From the NCBI GenBank assembly GCA_015521205.1, contig WAOQ01000017.1, forward strand, positions 1 to 39,810: a stretch of DNA of 39,810 bases, given 5' to 3'. The position numbers were made by a program, and so were the translations under genes. Positions within the stretch are counted from its first letter, which is position 1, and each line of letters begins with the position of its first letter. Origin of the DNA: Desulfurococcales archaeon. Its GTDB lineage: Archaea; Thermoproteota; Thermoprotei_A; Sulfolobales; Acidilobaceae. Positions 15,708 to 24,645 of the stretch are shown piece after piece. A model generated the notes under the pieces. It was not told the DNA's origin. It was given only the letters and a program-made list of their open reading frames with translations, and made no database searches.

Positions 15708-16166
15708 TTAGAATTGGTAGTCAGAGTAGAATCGTAGCTGTGTTTCCCTAAGAAACACCGTAGGTATTCCTATCATTCTACATCGTCTTCGTAGCGCTTT
15801 ATCAGATGTTGCTACTGCTACTCTACACTTTGCTGAAGCTAGCTTCTTAGCTATGAGGAATACCTCGTCATCTGCGTGTGAGCTTATACTCTCGTTGAGA
15901 AAAACAACCTTACATAGTTTTGTTTCACGCAAAACCTTCAGTGCAGTAATTGCTTTCAGCTTCGTCGACGGGCGTGACTCCGCGGTTAGATTTTCTAGTT
16001 CGGCTAAAACAGCACGGGGAATGATAAGTACCGGTAGAGTTCCAGTCGCGTCACACAAATTTTCCAGTGAAGGACGACCAGAGCCTATATTCATTAAAAC
16101 ACTTGTGTCAAGTATAAGATAGAATCCCTCACACGATTCGAGGACAGTGGATAAAGAAGACATCAT
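15708..16166 (-). CDS. PIN-domain protein of the Fcf1/Utp24-like group (COG1412)
   Basis: A 152-residue PIN nuclease-fold protein. LILDTSVLMNIG (Asp near residue 20) carries the first acidic residue, IIPRAVLAELENL the second (Glu), and HADDEVFLIAKKL then VAVATSDKALRRRCRMIGIPTVFLRETQLRF the third and fourth acidic positions. All four look intact. The position between aIF2-gamma and rpo7 matches the archaeal Fcf1-like gene linked to rRNA processing rather than a VapC toxin. There is no antitoxin-like gene beside it. The RNA target is inferred. Confidence 0.82.
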   Translation of the reverse strand: MMSSLSTVLESCEGFYLILDTSVLMNIGSGRPSLENLCDATGTLPVLIIPRAVLAELENLTAESRPSTKLKAITALKVLRETKLCKVVFLNESISSHADDEVFLIAKKLASAKCRVAVATSDKALRRRCRMIGIPTVFLRETQLRFYSDYQF

Positions 16167-16209
16167 TTTGTGCGAGCACCCAGGATATTTATTCGCTCGT
16201 AATTTGATC

Positions 16210-17445
16210 CTAGTCTTTAATCACGCCCCAACCTACTAGTCTCCAACGCCCGTGTACTTGTCTGCTTATAGCGACGCGGGCACCGGGCCAGCCAACCACA
16301 GGTCTTCTCAACGTGATCTCAAACTCATCGCTTTTTACACGAGTTGTGACTCCCAGCGTTATAGCTGTACCCACAGTTAACATTAATGGCTCTCGCGCCT
16401 TTAGTGGTTCTACCTTTACTAATTCACGTACACCAACAACACGTTCGAGAAGTTTATACTCAACACGCATTGTCGTATAAGTTGGAGGTAATCGTCCTGG
16501 TTTCCCTATCATATTGCCTACTAGGCTATCGGCCTTAGTTAGGGAAGGATCGAGTTTTGTTCCTATAGCAACAAGCCCTCCGGGCCTTGCTTCGTCAACT
16601 TTAACATTGCCAAATCTAAGGCTTTCAATAGTTGTGGTTAATGGTTCATATACTATCCTTCCACCTTTCCGTATTCGTATACCGGGTCTTATTTCGATCT
16701 CGTCACCTATCCTGAAAATCCCTTGTATTATGCTACCTCCTATAACACCTCCTACCAGCTTTTCTGGAGGCGTGCCTGGCTTGTTTACGTCGAAACTACG
16801 TGCGATATACATTAAGGGGTCTTTGGAGAGGTCCCTCTCCTTCGTAGGGATTAACTTTTGCATAGCCATAAGAAGAACGTCAATGTTAACTTTATGCAAC
16901 GCACTTACAGGGATTATAGGCGCGTTTTCAGCCCATGTACCCTTAACGAATTCCCTTATCTCTTTATAGTTCTCTCTTGCACGCTCTTCGCTTACCGCAT
17001 CAACTTTGTTTTGTACGATAATGATGTTTTTGACACCAATTATCTCAAGTGCCTTGAAATGTTCGTATGTCTGCGGTTGAGGACACTTCTCGTTAGCCGC
17101 TATAACCAGCAAAGCGCCATCCATAAGTGCCGCGCCAGAAAGCATTGTAGCCATTAATATCTCGTGGCCAGGAGCGTCTACATAGGAAACACGGCGTAGT
17201 AGTTTTGGCTCACCTTCCCCGCAGGGACATGTTTTTTCTGGGGAATAGCCTTCCGGTTCGCCACATTCCTCGCAGAACCATATGTCCCCATCAGCATATC
17301 CCAGTTTAATTGTCATTCCTCGTTTTAGCTCCTCACTATGACGAGCAGTCCATATGCCAGTTAAAGCTTGAACTAACGTTGTTTTACCGTGGTCTACATG
17401 CCCTACTACCCCTATATTTACCTCCGGTTGAACCCTCTTTGCCAT
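16210..17445 (-). CDS. eif2g: Translation initiation factor aIF2 subunit gamma
   Basis: GTPase subunit of aIF2, which brings Met-tRNAi to the small subunit. G1 is GHVDHGKT (residues 15-22), G3 is DAPGH (90-94), and G4 is NKVD (146-149). A zinc knuckle is formed by Cys58, Cys61, Cys73 and Cys75, the insertion specific to aIF2-gamma. The following beta-barrel domains end with [26 protein letters not shown]. The length of 411 is normal. A TATA box (TTATATAG) lies at 17488-17497. It is followed by the PIN gene. Confidence 0.98.
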   Translation of the reverse strand: MAKRVQPEVNIGVVGHVDHGKTTLVQALTGIWTARHSEELKRGMTIKLGYADGDIWFCEECGEPEGYSPEKTCPCGEGEPKLLRRVSYVDAPGHEILMATMLSGAALMDGALLVIAANEKCPQPQTYEHFKALEIIGVKNIIIVQNKVDAVSEERARENYKEIREFVKGTWAENAPIIPVSALHKVNIDVLLMAMQKLIPTKERDLSKDPLMYIARSFDVNKPGTPPEKLVGGVIGGSIIQGIFRIGDEIEIRPGIRIRKGGRIVYEPLTTTIESLRFGNVKVDEARPGGLVAIGTKLDPSLTKADSLVGNMIGKPGRLPPTYTTMRVEYKLLERVVGVRELVKVEPLKAREPLMLTVGTAITLGVTTRVKSDEFEITLRRPVVGWPGARVAISRQVHGRWRLVGWGVIKD

Positions 17446-17487
17446 CTCTGCTACCCCTCAAGAATGATCAGTATGGCGATACCTGCA

Positions 17488-17497
17488 TTATATAGTA
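17488..17497 (-). promoter_or_regulatory. TATA box of aIF2-gamma
   Basis: On the minus strand ACTATATAAT predicts initiation near 17465-17470, leaving a leader of about 20-25 bases with GAGGGGTAG before the ATG at 17445. Confidence 0.45.
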
Positions 17498-17578
17498 TTG
17501 CCTACCCTGCTGAACACATATCTCGAAAAAGCGTTTTGGTAGAATGGTTATGGGTGATAACCAACGATTGAAAAACGC

Positions 17579-18292
17579 TTACTTCTTATCGCCGTAGTAT
17601 ATAGCAACGTTCAACTGCGCTAATGCAGTTTTTCTCCGTTCACCCCTGGGGTCTGGTATAACTTTGCCTCTAACCATTTTTCTTCGTCGCTCTCCTCTTT
17701 CTCGTGGCAAGAAGCCCGGCGGCCCTGAAAGGAGTAATCTGTATCTGGTGGCTCCAGGCAAGTCTGATCTCATAGGTATACCCGTTGCATCGGTACCTCC
17801 AGTAATTACGAATTTAAGGCCTGGCATTCCGATAAGCTCGCCGTTTATAATATCCTTTATTTTATATCCAGCAAGTTTTATTGCAACGCCCTCGTCAACA
17901 GCTATTTGCCAAGCTTTAGCCCTGAAGGCTTCAGCCTCTGCTTCGAGCTCACCTACTGCCTCACCCAAAAGCTCCATGTTTATCTTAACTGTATCTTCTG
18001 GGATATCTTCTTTCGCTATAACACGGAAGGGTATGTTTATCTTCTTCTCATCCTTCCTAAATCTGAGTGTCATAACTCCGATTTCATCAAGTGACAGTTC
18101 TTTTACTAGTTTAGGATTAACTAAAGCTATAGGAAGTTCTTTCCTTTCCTGATCTTTTTTCTTTATCATTGTTGGTTTGAGTTCAAGCTCCGCTTCGTCT
18201 CCTCCTACTACTTTCACCTTGACTATTTTTTCTCCTGCCCGTGGATCAGAGATCACTATCCTAAGTGGAGGTCTCTCCATATCTATAGGCAT
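17579..18292 (-). CDS. rps6e: Small-subunit ribosomal protein eS6
   Basis: The core FVITGGTDATGIPMRSDLPG and LLLSGPPGFLPRERGERRRKMVRGKVI are the eS6 signature, preceded by KIKDIINGELIGMPG. The protein is 237 residues, much longer than the ~125-residue euryarchaeal form. The N-terminal ~90 residues (MERPPLRIVISDPRAGEKIVKVKV... PIALVNPKLVKEL) are the crenarchaeal extension. It sits upstream of aIF2-gamma and divergent from aIF5B across 180 bases. Confidence 0.95.
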   Translation of the reverse strand: MPIDMERPPLRIVISDPRAGEKIVKVKVVGGDEAELELKPTMIKKKDQERKELPIALVNPKLVKELSLDEIGVMTLRFRKDEKKINIPFRVIAKEDIPEDTVKINMELLGEAVGELEAEAEAFRAKAWQIAVDEGVAIKLAGYKIKDIINGELIGMPGLKFVITGGTDATGIPMRSDLPGATRYRLLLSGPPGFLPRERGERRRKMVRGKVIPDPRGERRKTALAQLNVAIYYGDKK

Positions 18293-18414
18293 CGCATTAC
18301 ACCCCCGGTTCCCACTATTTCGCGCGGGAACCAGTCTTCTCGTATGCCTTCAACCGTAAATTCGGCCGTATTTAACTATTTAGCACGCTCCTTGGCCGTG
18401 CTTCAGGAGATTCC

Positions 18415-18427
18415 AAAAACTTATACC
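18415..18427 (+). promoter_or_regulatory. TATA box of aIF5B
   Basis: AAAAACTTATACC predicts a start near 18446-18450, about 25 bases before ATG 18473. It lies inside the upstream extension of the open frame from 18344 and so argues against that longer start. Confidence 0.45.
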
Positions 18428-18472
18428 ATACCATTTCAACGTGTTATCCTAGAGGTTTGGTGGTGGCATATA

Positions 18473-20317
18473 ATGGAGCAACCGGTAAAGAAAAGATTGA
18501 GGCAGCCCATTGTTACAGTGCTAGGGCATGTAGACCACGGTAAAACAACGTTGCTCGACAAAATTAGAGGTACGGCTGTAGCGGTAAAGGAGGCTGGCGG
18601 GATAACCCAACATGTAGGGGCTAGCATTGTTCCTGCCGACGTTATAGAGAAAATCGCTGAACCCCTGCGGAGCGTCATCCCCGTGAAACTGGAGATCCCC
18701 GGGTTATTGTTTATAGATACACCCGGACACGAGCTTTTCACTAACCTAAGAAAACGAGGAGGAAGCGTGGCTGACTTTGCAATATTAGTTGTAGATATAA
18801 TGGAAGGATTCAAAAACCAGACCTATGAGGCTATCGAAATACTGAGACAGCGAAAGGTTCCTTTTATCATCGCAGCCAACAAGATTGATAGAATACCGGG
18901 ATGGAAACCACACCCTGATACGCCGTTCATCTATAGCCTTAGAGACCAGGATCCGCGGGTTAAGGAGATCTTGGAGAACAAGGTTTTCGAGATTATAGGA
19001 CAAATGTATGATCTAGGGCTTCCAGCCAATATATTCACGAAAATCAAAGACTTCACGAAAAGCTTCGCCATCGTCCCAGTATCAGCCAAGACCGGCGAGG
19101 GCATCGCCGAGCTTCTCACCGTTTTAGCTGGACTGGTACAGCAGTACCTTGCCCAAAGACTCGTATACGTTGAAGGGCCAGCGAAAGGTGTTGTTCTAGA
19201 AGTAAAAGAGCATACAGGTATAGGAACAGCCATGGACGTTATAATATATGATGGCATTATCAGGAAAGGAGACGTAATAGTTACTGCAGGATTGGACGGC
19301 CCGGTTATAACTCGTGTAAGGGCATTACTAATGCCGAAACCCTTACAGGACATGAAAAGCCATGAAGTAGGCTTCAGAGCGGTAGGGGAAGTCGCCGCTG
19401 CCGCCGGAGTAAGAATAGCAGCACCAGATATCGAAAACGTAATAGCTGGAGCACCGTTATACGTAGCAAGAAACGAGGAAGAAGCTGAAATACTAGCAGA
19501 AAAGGTTGCAAAAGAAGTAGGAGAAGTCCTAGTAAGAACAGAAAAGGACGGCCTTGTAGTTAAAGCAGATACGCTAGGCACACTGGAAGCGATAACACTA
19601 GCCTTACAAAGAAAGAATATCCCCGTCCGCATAGCAGGTATAGGAAATGTAACCCGCAACGATGTTATCGACGCGAAGATAACAAGAAGGAAGAACAGGT
19701 ACTTGGGTGTGATCCTGGCGTTCAACGTGAAAGTAACCCCTGAAGCGGAGGAGGAAGGGAAGAAAGCCAAGATACCCATCTTTGTGGACAACGTCATTTA
19801 CCGTCTACTGGAAAGTTATGAAGAATGGTTGGAAGAAGAAAAACGTAGAGAGAAACTGGAACAGCTGGCTAGACTAGTTCTACCCGGGAAAATACGTATA
19901 TTACCAAAACACGTGTTCAGACGAACTAATCCTGCAATAGTAGGCGTAGAAGTTATCTCGGGAACCATTAAACCCGGGTACGGGCTTATGCGTAGTGACG
20001 GGCGAAACATAGGAGAAATCATGAGTATTAGAGATAGAGATCAAACGCTTAACGAGGCAAAACGGGGGATGGCTGTGGCTATCTCTATTAAAGGTAGAGC
20101 CAATGTGGGAAGAAACATACATGAAGGCGACATCCTATACACTGATATACCGGAAGATGATGTACGTGAACTACTAGAAAAATTTGTCGATGAGTTGAGT
20201 ATTGACGACTTAATGACTCTCAAAGAAATCCTTGAAATAAAGCGTGGTGAAGGACCGATCTATGGTATATTAGCAAAGAAGGTTCAAAAACTGATCGAGA
20301 AAAGATCAAAAAGTTAG
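18473..20317 (+). CDS. infB: Translation initiation factor aIF5B (IF2 homologue)
   Basis: A GTPase promoting subunit joining. From ATG 18473 the protein is 614 residues, the usual archaeal length. G1 GHVDHGKT is at residues 18-25, with DTPGH and NKID downstream. TAGLDGPVITRVRALLMPKPLQDM and KADTLGTLEAI belong to domains II and III. The C-terminal IKPGYGLMRSDGRNIGEIMSI belongs to domain IV. The frame is open from 18344, but ATG 18473 has GGTGGTGG just before it and follows the TATA box, so it is preferred. No intein interrupts the G1 region, a known insertion site in some archaea. Its stop is four bases from the convergent ndk stop. Confidence 0.97.
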   Translation: MEQPVKKRLRQPIVTVLGHVDHGKTTLLDKIRGTAVAVKEAGGITQHVGASIVPADVIEKIAEPLRSVIPVKLEIPGLLFIDTPGHELFTNLRKRGGSVADFAILVVDIMEGFKNQTYEAIEILRQRKVPFIIAANKIDRIPGWKPHPDTPFIYSLRDQDPRVKEILENKVFEIIGQMYDLGLPANIFTKIKDFTKSFAIVPVSAKTGEGIAELLTVLAGLVQQYLAQRLVYVEGPAKGVVLEVKEHTGIGTAMDVIIYDGIIRKGDVIVTAGLDGPVITRVRALLMPKPLQDMKSHEVGFRAVGEVAAAAGVRIAAPDIENVIAGAPLYVARNEEEAEILAEKVAKEVGEVLVRTEKDGLVVKADTLGTLEAITLALQRKNIPVRIAGIGNVTRNDVIDAKITRRKNRYLGVILAFNVKVTPEAEEEGKKAKIPIFVDNVIYRLLESYEEWLEEEKRREKLEQLARLVLPGKIRILPKHVFRRTNPAIVGVEVISGTIKPGYGLMRSDGRNIGEIMSIRDRDQTLNEAKRGMAVAISIKGRANVGRNIHEGDILYTDIPEDDVRELLEKFVDELSIDDLMTLKEILEIKRGEGPIYGILAKKVQKLIEKRSKS

Positions 20318-20321
20318 GATA

Positions 20322-20741
20322 TTAGAGAATATCATTCTCCGTGAAGAATACTTTATGTTCCCTTTCAAAACTCTCTTTTGAGTCGCTTGCATGGACGATA
20401 TTGTTCTGTATGGAAAGTGCGAAATCACCGCGAATAGTGCCTGGCGCGGCTTTCCTGCCATCAGTCGCACCTATCATCAACCTAACAACATCTATTGCAC
20501 TGTCCCCCTCTAATATCATGGCAACCACTGGACCGCTAGTTACAAATTCTACTAGATCATTGAAGAACGGCTTATCTTTGTGAACACTGTAAAGCTCTTC
20601 TGCCTTTTCCCGGGTTAAACGAACCATCTTTAACGCTTTTAGTTTGAGTCCTTTTCTTTCGAACCTAGAGATAACTTCCCCAATCAACCCACGTGAAACA
20701 CCGTCAGGCTTTATCATTACAAACGTTTTCTCGATCGCCAT
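20322..20741 (-). CDS. ndk: Nucleoside diphosphate kinase
   Basis: A 139-residue Ndk. [23 protein letters not shown] at the N-terminus, [14 protein letters not shown], and [21 protein letters not shown] lead to the active-site NIVHASDS, whose His is phosphorylated. It balances NTP pools. It follows L24e by 16 bases on the same strand, an old archaeal pairing (S28e - L24e - ndk - infB). In this genome infB is on the other strand. Confidence 0.98.
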   Translation of the reverse strand: MAIEKTFVMIKPDGVSRGLIGEVISRFERKGLKLKALKMVRLTREKAEELYSVHKDKPFFNDLVEFVTSGPVVAMILEGDSAIDVVRLMIGATDGRKAAPGTIRGDFALSIQNNIVHASDSKESFEREHKVFFTENDIL

Positions 20742-20757
20742 CGTCTACACCCCTCGT

Positions 20758-20943
20758 CTACCGCATCCGGGTATATGATTTCGTCCACTTCAATTTACGC
20801 GGGTTCCGCCGTAGCTCTAGGTAATTCTTCATACATTTACTAGAGCAAAACCAGTATATCGAACCTCGCCTGGTGACATACATTATTCCCGTTCCTGGCT
20901 CTACCCGTTTACCACAAAACGCGCATACCTGCTCCTTAGGCAT
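20758..20943 (-). CDS. rpl24e: Large-subunit ribosomal protein L24e (eL24)
   Basis: A 61-residue zinc-ribbon protein: [22 protein letters not shown], then [27 protein letters not shown]. The CxxC...CxxxC cysteines and the PRKLKWT tail are diagnostic. ATG 20943 is preferred over GTG 20952 because GGGGTGG overlaps the GTG and lies five bases before the ATG. It sits upstream of ndk. Confidence 0.96.
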   Translation of the reverse strand: MPKEQVCAFCGKRVEPGTGIMYVTRRGSIYWFCSSKCMKNYLELRRNPRKLKWTKSYTRMR

Positions 20944-21048
20944 ACTCTCCACCCCTTCATGCCAAACTTTAATCTCATTTGGGCGGTCCCCAAATCTGTT
21001 AATTAAACTTTATCTGACACCGATCCCGCGTAGTCTGCTGGGAAATCC

Positions 21049-21057
21049 ATATTAATC
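21049..21057 (+). promoter_or_regulatory. TATA box of S28e
   Basis: ATATTAATC predicts a start near 21078-21082. The leader then carries GGTGAG (21104-21109) five bases before the GTG start of S28e. A minus-strand TATA-like AAGTTTAATTAA near 20999-21009 would serve L24e, making this a divergent promoter region. Confidence 0.4.
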
Positions 21058-21114
21058 CGGTTTTCCAGTAGCAACCCATAAGAAGAAAACGCGGACATGG
21101 AATGGTGAGTAGAC

Positions 21115-21384
21115 GTGTCGGAGGAGAGAAAAGAAGAAGCGCACGTAATGGTCAACAAGTCAAACATCATTGAAGAGTTTGGCTTTCCCGCAGAAGTGAT
21201 CCAGATCATAGGTCGGACGGGCGTCTCGGGAGAAGTTACACAGGTAAGAGTACGTGTTTTAGAGGGGCGTGACCAGGGAAGGATCATAACTAGAAATGTT
21301 ATGGGCGCCGTTAGAATTGGAGACATTCTAATGTTAAGGGAAACTGAACGTGAAGCCAGGAAGCTAGGAAGAAGACGTCGATAA
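21115..21384 (+). CDS. rps28e: Small-subunit ribosomal protein eS28
   Basis: An 89-residue eS28. [57 protein letters not shown] covers the whole OB-fold. The C-terminal LRETERE and RRRR tail are diagnostic. The start is GTG 21115 behind GGTGAG. The 3' end overlaps the end of the convergent pterin-synthase-like gene by 21 bases. Confidence 0.97.
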   Translation: MSEERKEEAHVMVNKSNIIEEFGFPAEVIQIIGRTGVSGEVTQVRVRVLEGRDQGRIITRNVMGAVRIGDILMLRETEREARKLGRRRR

Positions 21385-21828
21385 CCCCCTATCTTTTCCA
21401 CTACTACAATACTTTGCATATTCGTTTAATCCTTGCCAAACGGTCACGCAAACTTTTCCAATTAACTCATATTGAGGACTCCTTAGTTCCTGAGAGATTC
21501 TGGCGACAAAATATCTAGCTAAAGCCTCCATTGTTACTTGGGGTACATCTTCGAAGATAACGCATGGATACTCTCCTATTCTTTCTTCTAGCTGCAGCCC
21601 TCCCAATAATAATTTATGATCTAATTCCCTCGCTATTTTAGAAACTATCTTCTTCAAAACTGTTATGTCCATTACCATATGATAATCATTAAGTTCGCTC
21701 GAACAAATCTCAACGTCGACCCTATACGTATGGCCATGAAGACCGTATTCACCAGACTCGGCTGAACTAGTGATATGGGCCGCCTCGAATGATACCCCCG
21801 TGACACCAATATAATATACACAACTCAT
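21364..21828 (-). CDS. 6-pyruvoyl-tetrahydropterin synthase family, PTPS-III-like
   Basis: A 154-residue T-fold enzyme. The zinc ligands are FEAAH near residue 17 and HGH in [16 protein letters not shown] and [10 protein letters not shown] belong to the catalytic and structural helices. Classic PTPS and QueD have Cys four residues before HGH (CxxxHGH), while this protein has Glu (ExxxHGH). That substitution defines PTPS-III enzymes, which release 6-hydroxymethyl-dihydropterin for folate-type cofactors. The exact reaction is inferred from the motif. The family also includes the queuosine/archaeosine enzyme QueD. A TATA box at 21856-21862 (minus) makes the message nearly leaderless. Confidence 0.8.
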   Translation of the reverse strand: MSCVYYIGVTGVSFEAAHITSSAESGEYGLHGHTYRVDVEICSSELNDYHMVMDITVLKKIVSKIARELDHKLLLGGLQLEERIGEYPCVIFEDVPQVTMEALARYFVARISQELRSPQYELIGKVCVTVWQGLNEYAKYCSSGKDRGLSTSSS

Positions 21829-21878
21829 ACTAGATGACCACCCGGTAGATCATTACTTTATACTGCTAAGACAATTTG

Positions 21879-21886
21879 TATATAAC
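21879..21886 (+). promoter_or_regulatory. TATA box of the acyl-CoA dehydrogenase
   Basis: GTATATAA predicts a start near 21908-21912. GGAGG follows 8-12 bases before ATG 21934. The minus-strand TATAAAG at 21856-21862 makes this a compact divergent promoter with the pterin gene. Confidence 0.4.
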
Positions 21887-21933
21887 GAAGATAAAAATCA
21901 TGGAAACATGATGTTCTCGGAGGTTGTAATGCT

Positions 21934-23160
21934 ATGGATTTCCGTCTCTCGGAAGACGAGCAACTATTCGTCGAAAGCGTCAGAGAATTTCTTGCCAAAG
22001 AACTTTCACCTCACTGGATAACAATGGATGAACAACATAGGATCCCTACAGAAATAATACACAAACTAGGAGAACAAGGACTCTTCGCGATTCCTGTGCC
22101 CGAAGAATATGGTGGACAAGGCGGAAACATGTTGCTCACAACTCTCGCCGTCGAAGAGGTCGCCTATGCCGACCCAGCCGTTGCCACAGCGGTTTTCACT
22201 CTACTGAATAACGCTTGGCCATTCATACTTTATAAGTACGGTAACGAAGAAGTAAAACAAGAAATACTTCCTAAAGTTGGTAGTGGCCAGGGCTTCTTCG
22301 GGATAGCTTCTACCGAGCCACACGGCGGTAGCGACGTAGCCGGAACCAGGACCCGAGCAGTAAAGGATGGAGACCTATACCGTATAACAGGAGAAAAAAT
22401 CTACATAAGCGGCGTTAGAGAGTCTATGGAGCAACTTAGCCTTGGCTCATGGTTTACAATAACAAGAACTGGGACACCAGAATCTAGGCACCGAGGAATA
22501 TCAGCGTTCGCGTTTATCGGAAACAAGGATGGCAAAGTACCAGAAGGCTTCCGATATTCCATACTTAACACAGTAGGACGGCATGGAATCTCGACTGGAA
22601 TGCTCGAGTTCAACGATGTCGAGATCCATAAGAAATACCTTATAGGCGAAGAAAACAAAGGATTTTATCTAGCAATGCAAGGTTTTTCTATAGCCAGAAT
22701 ATTTGTGTCAGCAGCAAACATAGGAGCAGCCAGATGGGCTTTAGAGCAAGCTATAGAATATGCACGAAACAGAAGAATGTTCGATGATAGACCAATAACT
22801 AGCTTCCAGGGCGTAAGCTTCCCCCTGGCCGAACTTGCTGTCAAGATAGAATCAGCGAAACTACTCGTATACAAGGCAGCCCAGATAGCAGACAGAATCT
22901 TCATAGAGCAAGAACCAGGATTAAGACCCCACGATCTAAACTTCTATGCGGCAGCATCTAAGATCGCTTCAGTAGAAACGTCGAAAGAAGCATTTGAAAC
23001 TCTGATGAAGACTATGGGGGCATACTCCTATACAAAGGAAGCCCATGTTTACCGTGGACTGCTCGGCGTCCTATCCTACCTGGTGGGAGCCGAAGGTGCA
23101 CAGAACATCATGAGGTATATAGTTGCAAGAGAGATTATTGGAAGAGAGTATGTGAAATAA
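21934..23160 (+). CDS. Acyl-CoA dehydrogenase
   Basis: A 408-residue FAD enzyme of the acyl-CoA dehydrogenase family. FRLSEDEQLFVESVREFLAKEL opens the N-terminal helical domain. IASTEPHGGSDVAGTRTRA is the FAD/substrate loop and GEKIYISG follows. RRMFDDRPITSFQGVSFPLAELAV is in the C-terminal domain, and YLVGAEGAQNIMRYIVAREIIG supplies a Glu (in AEGA) at the usual catalytic-base position. It oxidises an acyl-CoA and passes electrons to ETF; the chain length is not evident. No ETF or ligase gene is beside it. A T-rich stretch (23174-23180) after the stop may end the transcript. Confidence 0.92.
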   Translation: MDFRLSEDEQLFVESVREFLAKELSPHWITMDEQHRIPTEIIHKLGEQGLFAIPVPEEYGGQGGNMLLTTLAVEEVAYADPAVATAVFTLLNNAWPFILYKYGNEEVKQEILPKVGSGQGFFGIASTEPHGGSDVAGTRTRAVKDGDLYRITGEKIYISGVRESMEQLSLGSWFTITRTGTPESRHRGISAFAFIGNKDGKVPEGFRYSILNTVGRHGISTGMLEFNDVEIHKKYLIGEENKGFYLAMQGFSIARIFVSAANIGAARWALEQAIEYARNRRMFDDRPITSFQGVSFPLAELAVKIESAKLLVYKAAQIADRIFIEQEPGLRPHDLNFYAAASKIASVETSKEAFETLMKTMGAYSYTKEAHVYRGLLGVLSYLVGAEGAQNIMRYIVAREIIGREYVK

Positions 23161-23170
23161 GATAATCCCC

Positions 23171-23183
23171 CTAATTTTTTCCT
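23171..23183 (+). terminator. T-rich transcript end after acyl-CoA dehydrogenase
   Basis: CTAATTTTTTCC lies about 10 bases after the stop codon. Archaeal termination commonly needs only a T-tract on the coding strand, and no strong hairpin is present. Confidence 0.4.
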
Positions 23184-23250
23184 TCATTCGCTATTCTGAA
23201 CTAACCAGGCACCGAATCTCATAACGAGGAATACCTAAATAACAAACAAG

Positions 23251-24645
23251 ATGACAATCTCCCCCTGGTGGCTAGAATTGCCGCATCCATGGATACCCTC
23301 ATCTACACCTGATGAAATACAAAAGATGTTGGAAAAAATAGGGATCAAGGACCCCATAGAACTCTTTGCCGATGTACCATCCGAACTCATCATAAAACGC
23401 TCTTTACCCAGCGATCTCCAACCAGAACCTCTTCCCTACTGGGAAGCCGAGCGACATGTTGAAACCCTGACTAACATGGATAAACGGTACCCTCCCCATA
23501 ACATATTTACTGGGGGCTCTTGTCCACACTATATACACCCGCTAGTAGACGAGATCCTGGGAAGAGCCGAGCTTTACACTAGTTACACGCCCTATCAACC
23601 CGAGATCGCTCAAGGACTATTACAAATCTTCTTTGAATACCAAAGCATGATTTCCGACTTATTCGATATGGACGTTGTTAACGCCTCACATTACGATGGT
23701 GCTGTTGCATTAGCAGAATCAGTTCTAATGTCCGCACGCATAAACCGTAGAAAAAAGATCCTAATAGCTACTCCCCTTTACGATTCTTATATACAAGTAC
23801 TAAAGACCTACCTTTACGGTCCAAACATTGAACTGGAAACGGCTAGTTCGCCAGAGAAAGTATTAGAGGATAATTATAACTTGAAAGAATACGCATCCGT
23901 GATAGTCGGAAACCCTGATCACACGGGGAGAGTTTGGCAAAAAAACATGCTTCAGGAGATTTCTCAGGAGGTAGAAAAAAGCGGGTCTCTTCTAATATCT
24001 GTAACCGAACCCCTGGCATTGGGAATCATCGCGCCACCGGGCGAATACGGGGCACATATAGCAGTGGCAGAAGGACGTTCCCTTGGTGTAGGCCTTAACT
24101 ATGGTGGAAACGGGCTAGGGATAATAGCCGTTAAATGGGATAGGCGACTGGTTAGACAGATGCCGGGTAGAATAATCGGATTAGCAGAGGATTTAGATGG
24201 AAACCCGGCTTACACTATGATTCTACAAACTCGCGAACAACACATACGGAGAGAAAAAGCTACAAGCAATATAACTACAAACGAAGCCTTAACCACGGTG
24301 GCAGCCGCCGTACAGATGGCACTATTGGGGAAGACTGGTTTCAAGCGAATAGGAAGTATCATATTGAAAAACACGTTTCTCGGACGTCAACTGTTATCTA
24401 AACATAAATGTGTAAAGCTGGATAACAACTCTCTATACTTCAGGGAACTCCCGGTGTTCGCGCCAGGATACGGGGAAAACGCGTTTCTAAGCTTAGCATC
24501 GCAGGGGTTTCTTGGACCGACACCGGCTACCCGGTTATGGCCTAATAATCATTGGTTTAATGCACTCTTCTGCTTCAATGAAATGCATACAAGAAGAGAC
24601 ATAGAAACAGCAATACAGGCGTTCTTGGAGGTGACCGGGTGTTGA
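23251..24645 (+). CDS. gcvPA: Glycine dehydrogenase (decarboxylating) subunit 1
   Basis: The N-terminal half of the split archaeal P-protein, 464 residues. FTGGSCPHYIHPLVDEILGRAELYTSYTPYQPEIAQGLLQIFFEYQSMI is the family signature. DVVNASHYDGAVALAESVLMSAR and LGVGLNYGGNGLGIIAV are also typical. It forms a heterodimeric unit with the PLP-bearing subunit encoded next, decarboxylating glycine onto the H-protein lipoyl arm. gcvH, gcvT and lpd are not in the window. The reading overlaps gcvPB by seven bases. No clear ribosome-binding site is seen before ATG 23251. Confidence 0.96.
   Translation: MTISPWWLELPHPWIPSSTPDEIQKMLEKIGIKDPIELFADVPSELIIKRSLPSDLQPEPLPYWEAERHVETLTNMDKRYPPHNIFTGGSCPHYIHPLVDEILGRAELYTSYTPYQPEIAQGLLQIFFEYQSMISDLFDMDVVNASHYDGAVALAESVLMSARINRRKKILIATPLYDSYIQVLKTYLYGPNIELETASSPEKVLEDNYNLKEYASVIVGNPDHTGRVWQKNMLQEISQEVEKSGSLLISVTEPLALGIIAPPGEYGAHIAVAEGRSLGVGLNYGGNGLGIIAVKWDRRLVRQMPGRIIGLAEDLDGNPAYTMILQTREQHIRREKATSNITTNEALTTVAAAVQMALLGKTGFKRIGSIILKNTFLGRQLLSKHKCVKLDNNSLYFRELPVFAPGYGENAFLSLASQGFLGPTPATRLWPNNHWFNALFCFNEMHTRRDIETAIQAFLEVTGC

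Noticed and set aside
15708-16166. VapC toxin of a toxin-antitoxin pair
   Set aside because: No antitoxin-like gene is adjacent, and the position between aIF2-gamma and rpo7 is that of the conserved Fcf1-like PIN gene.
18931-19797. 288-residue antisense ORF inside infB
   Set aside because: Ser/Thr/Ala-rich composition typical of a shadow frame opposite a real gene, with no RBS, inside a well-supported aIF5B.
21003-21419. 138-residue minus-strand ORF over S28e
   Set aside because: Antisense shadow of S28e with no RBS or family motif; S28e has its own promoter and signature.
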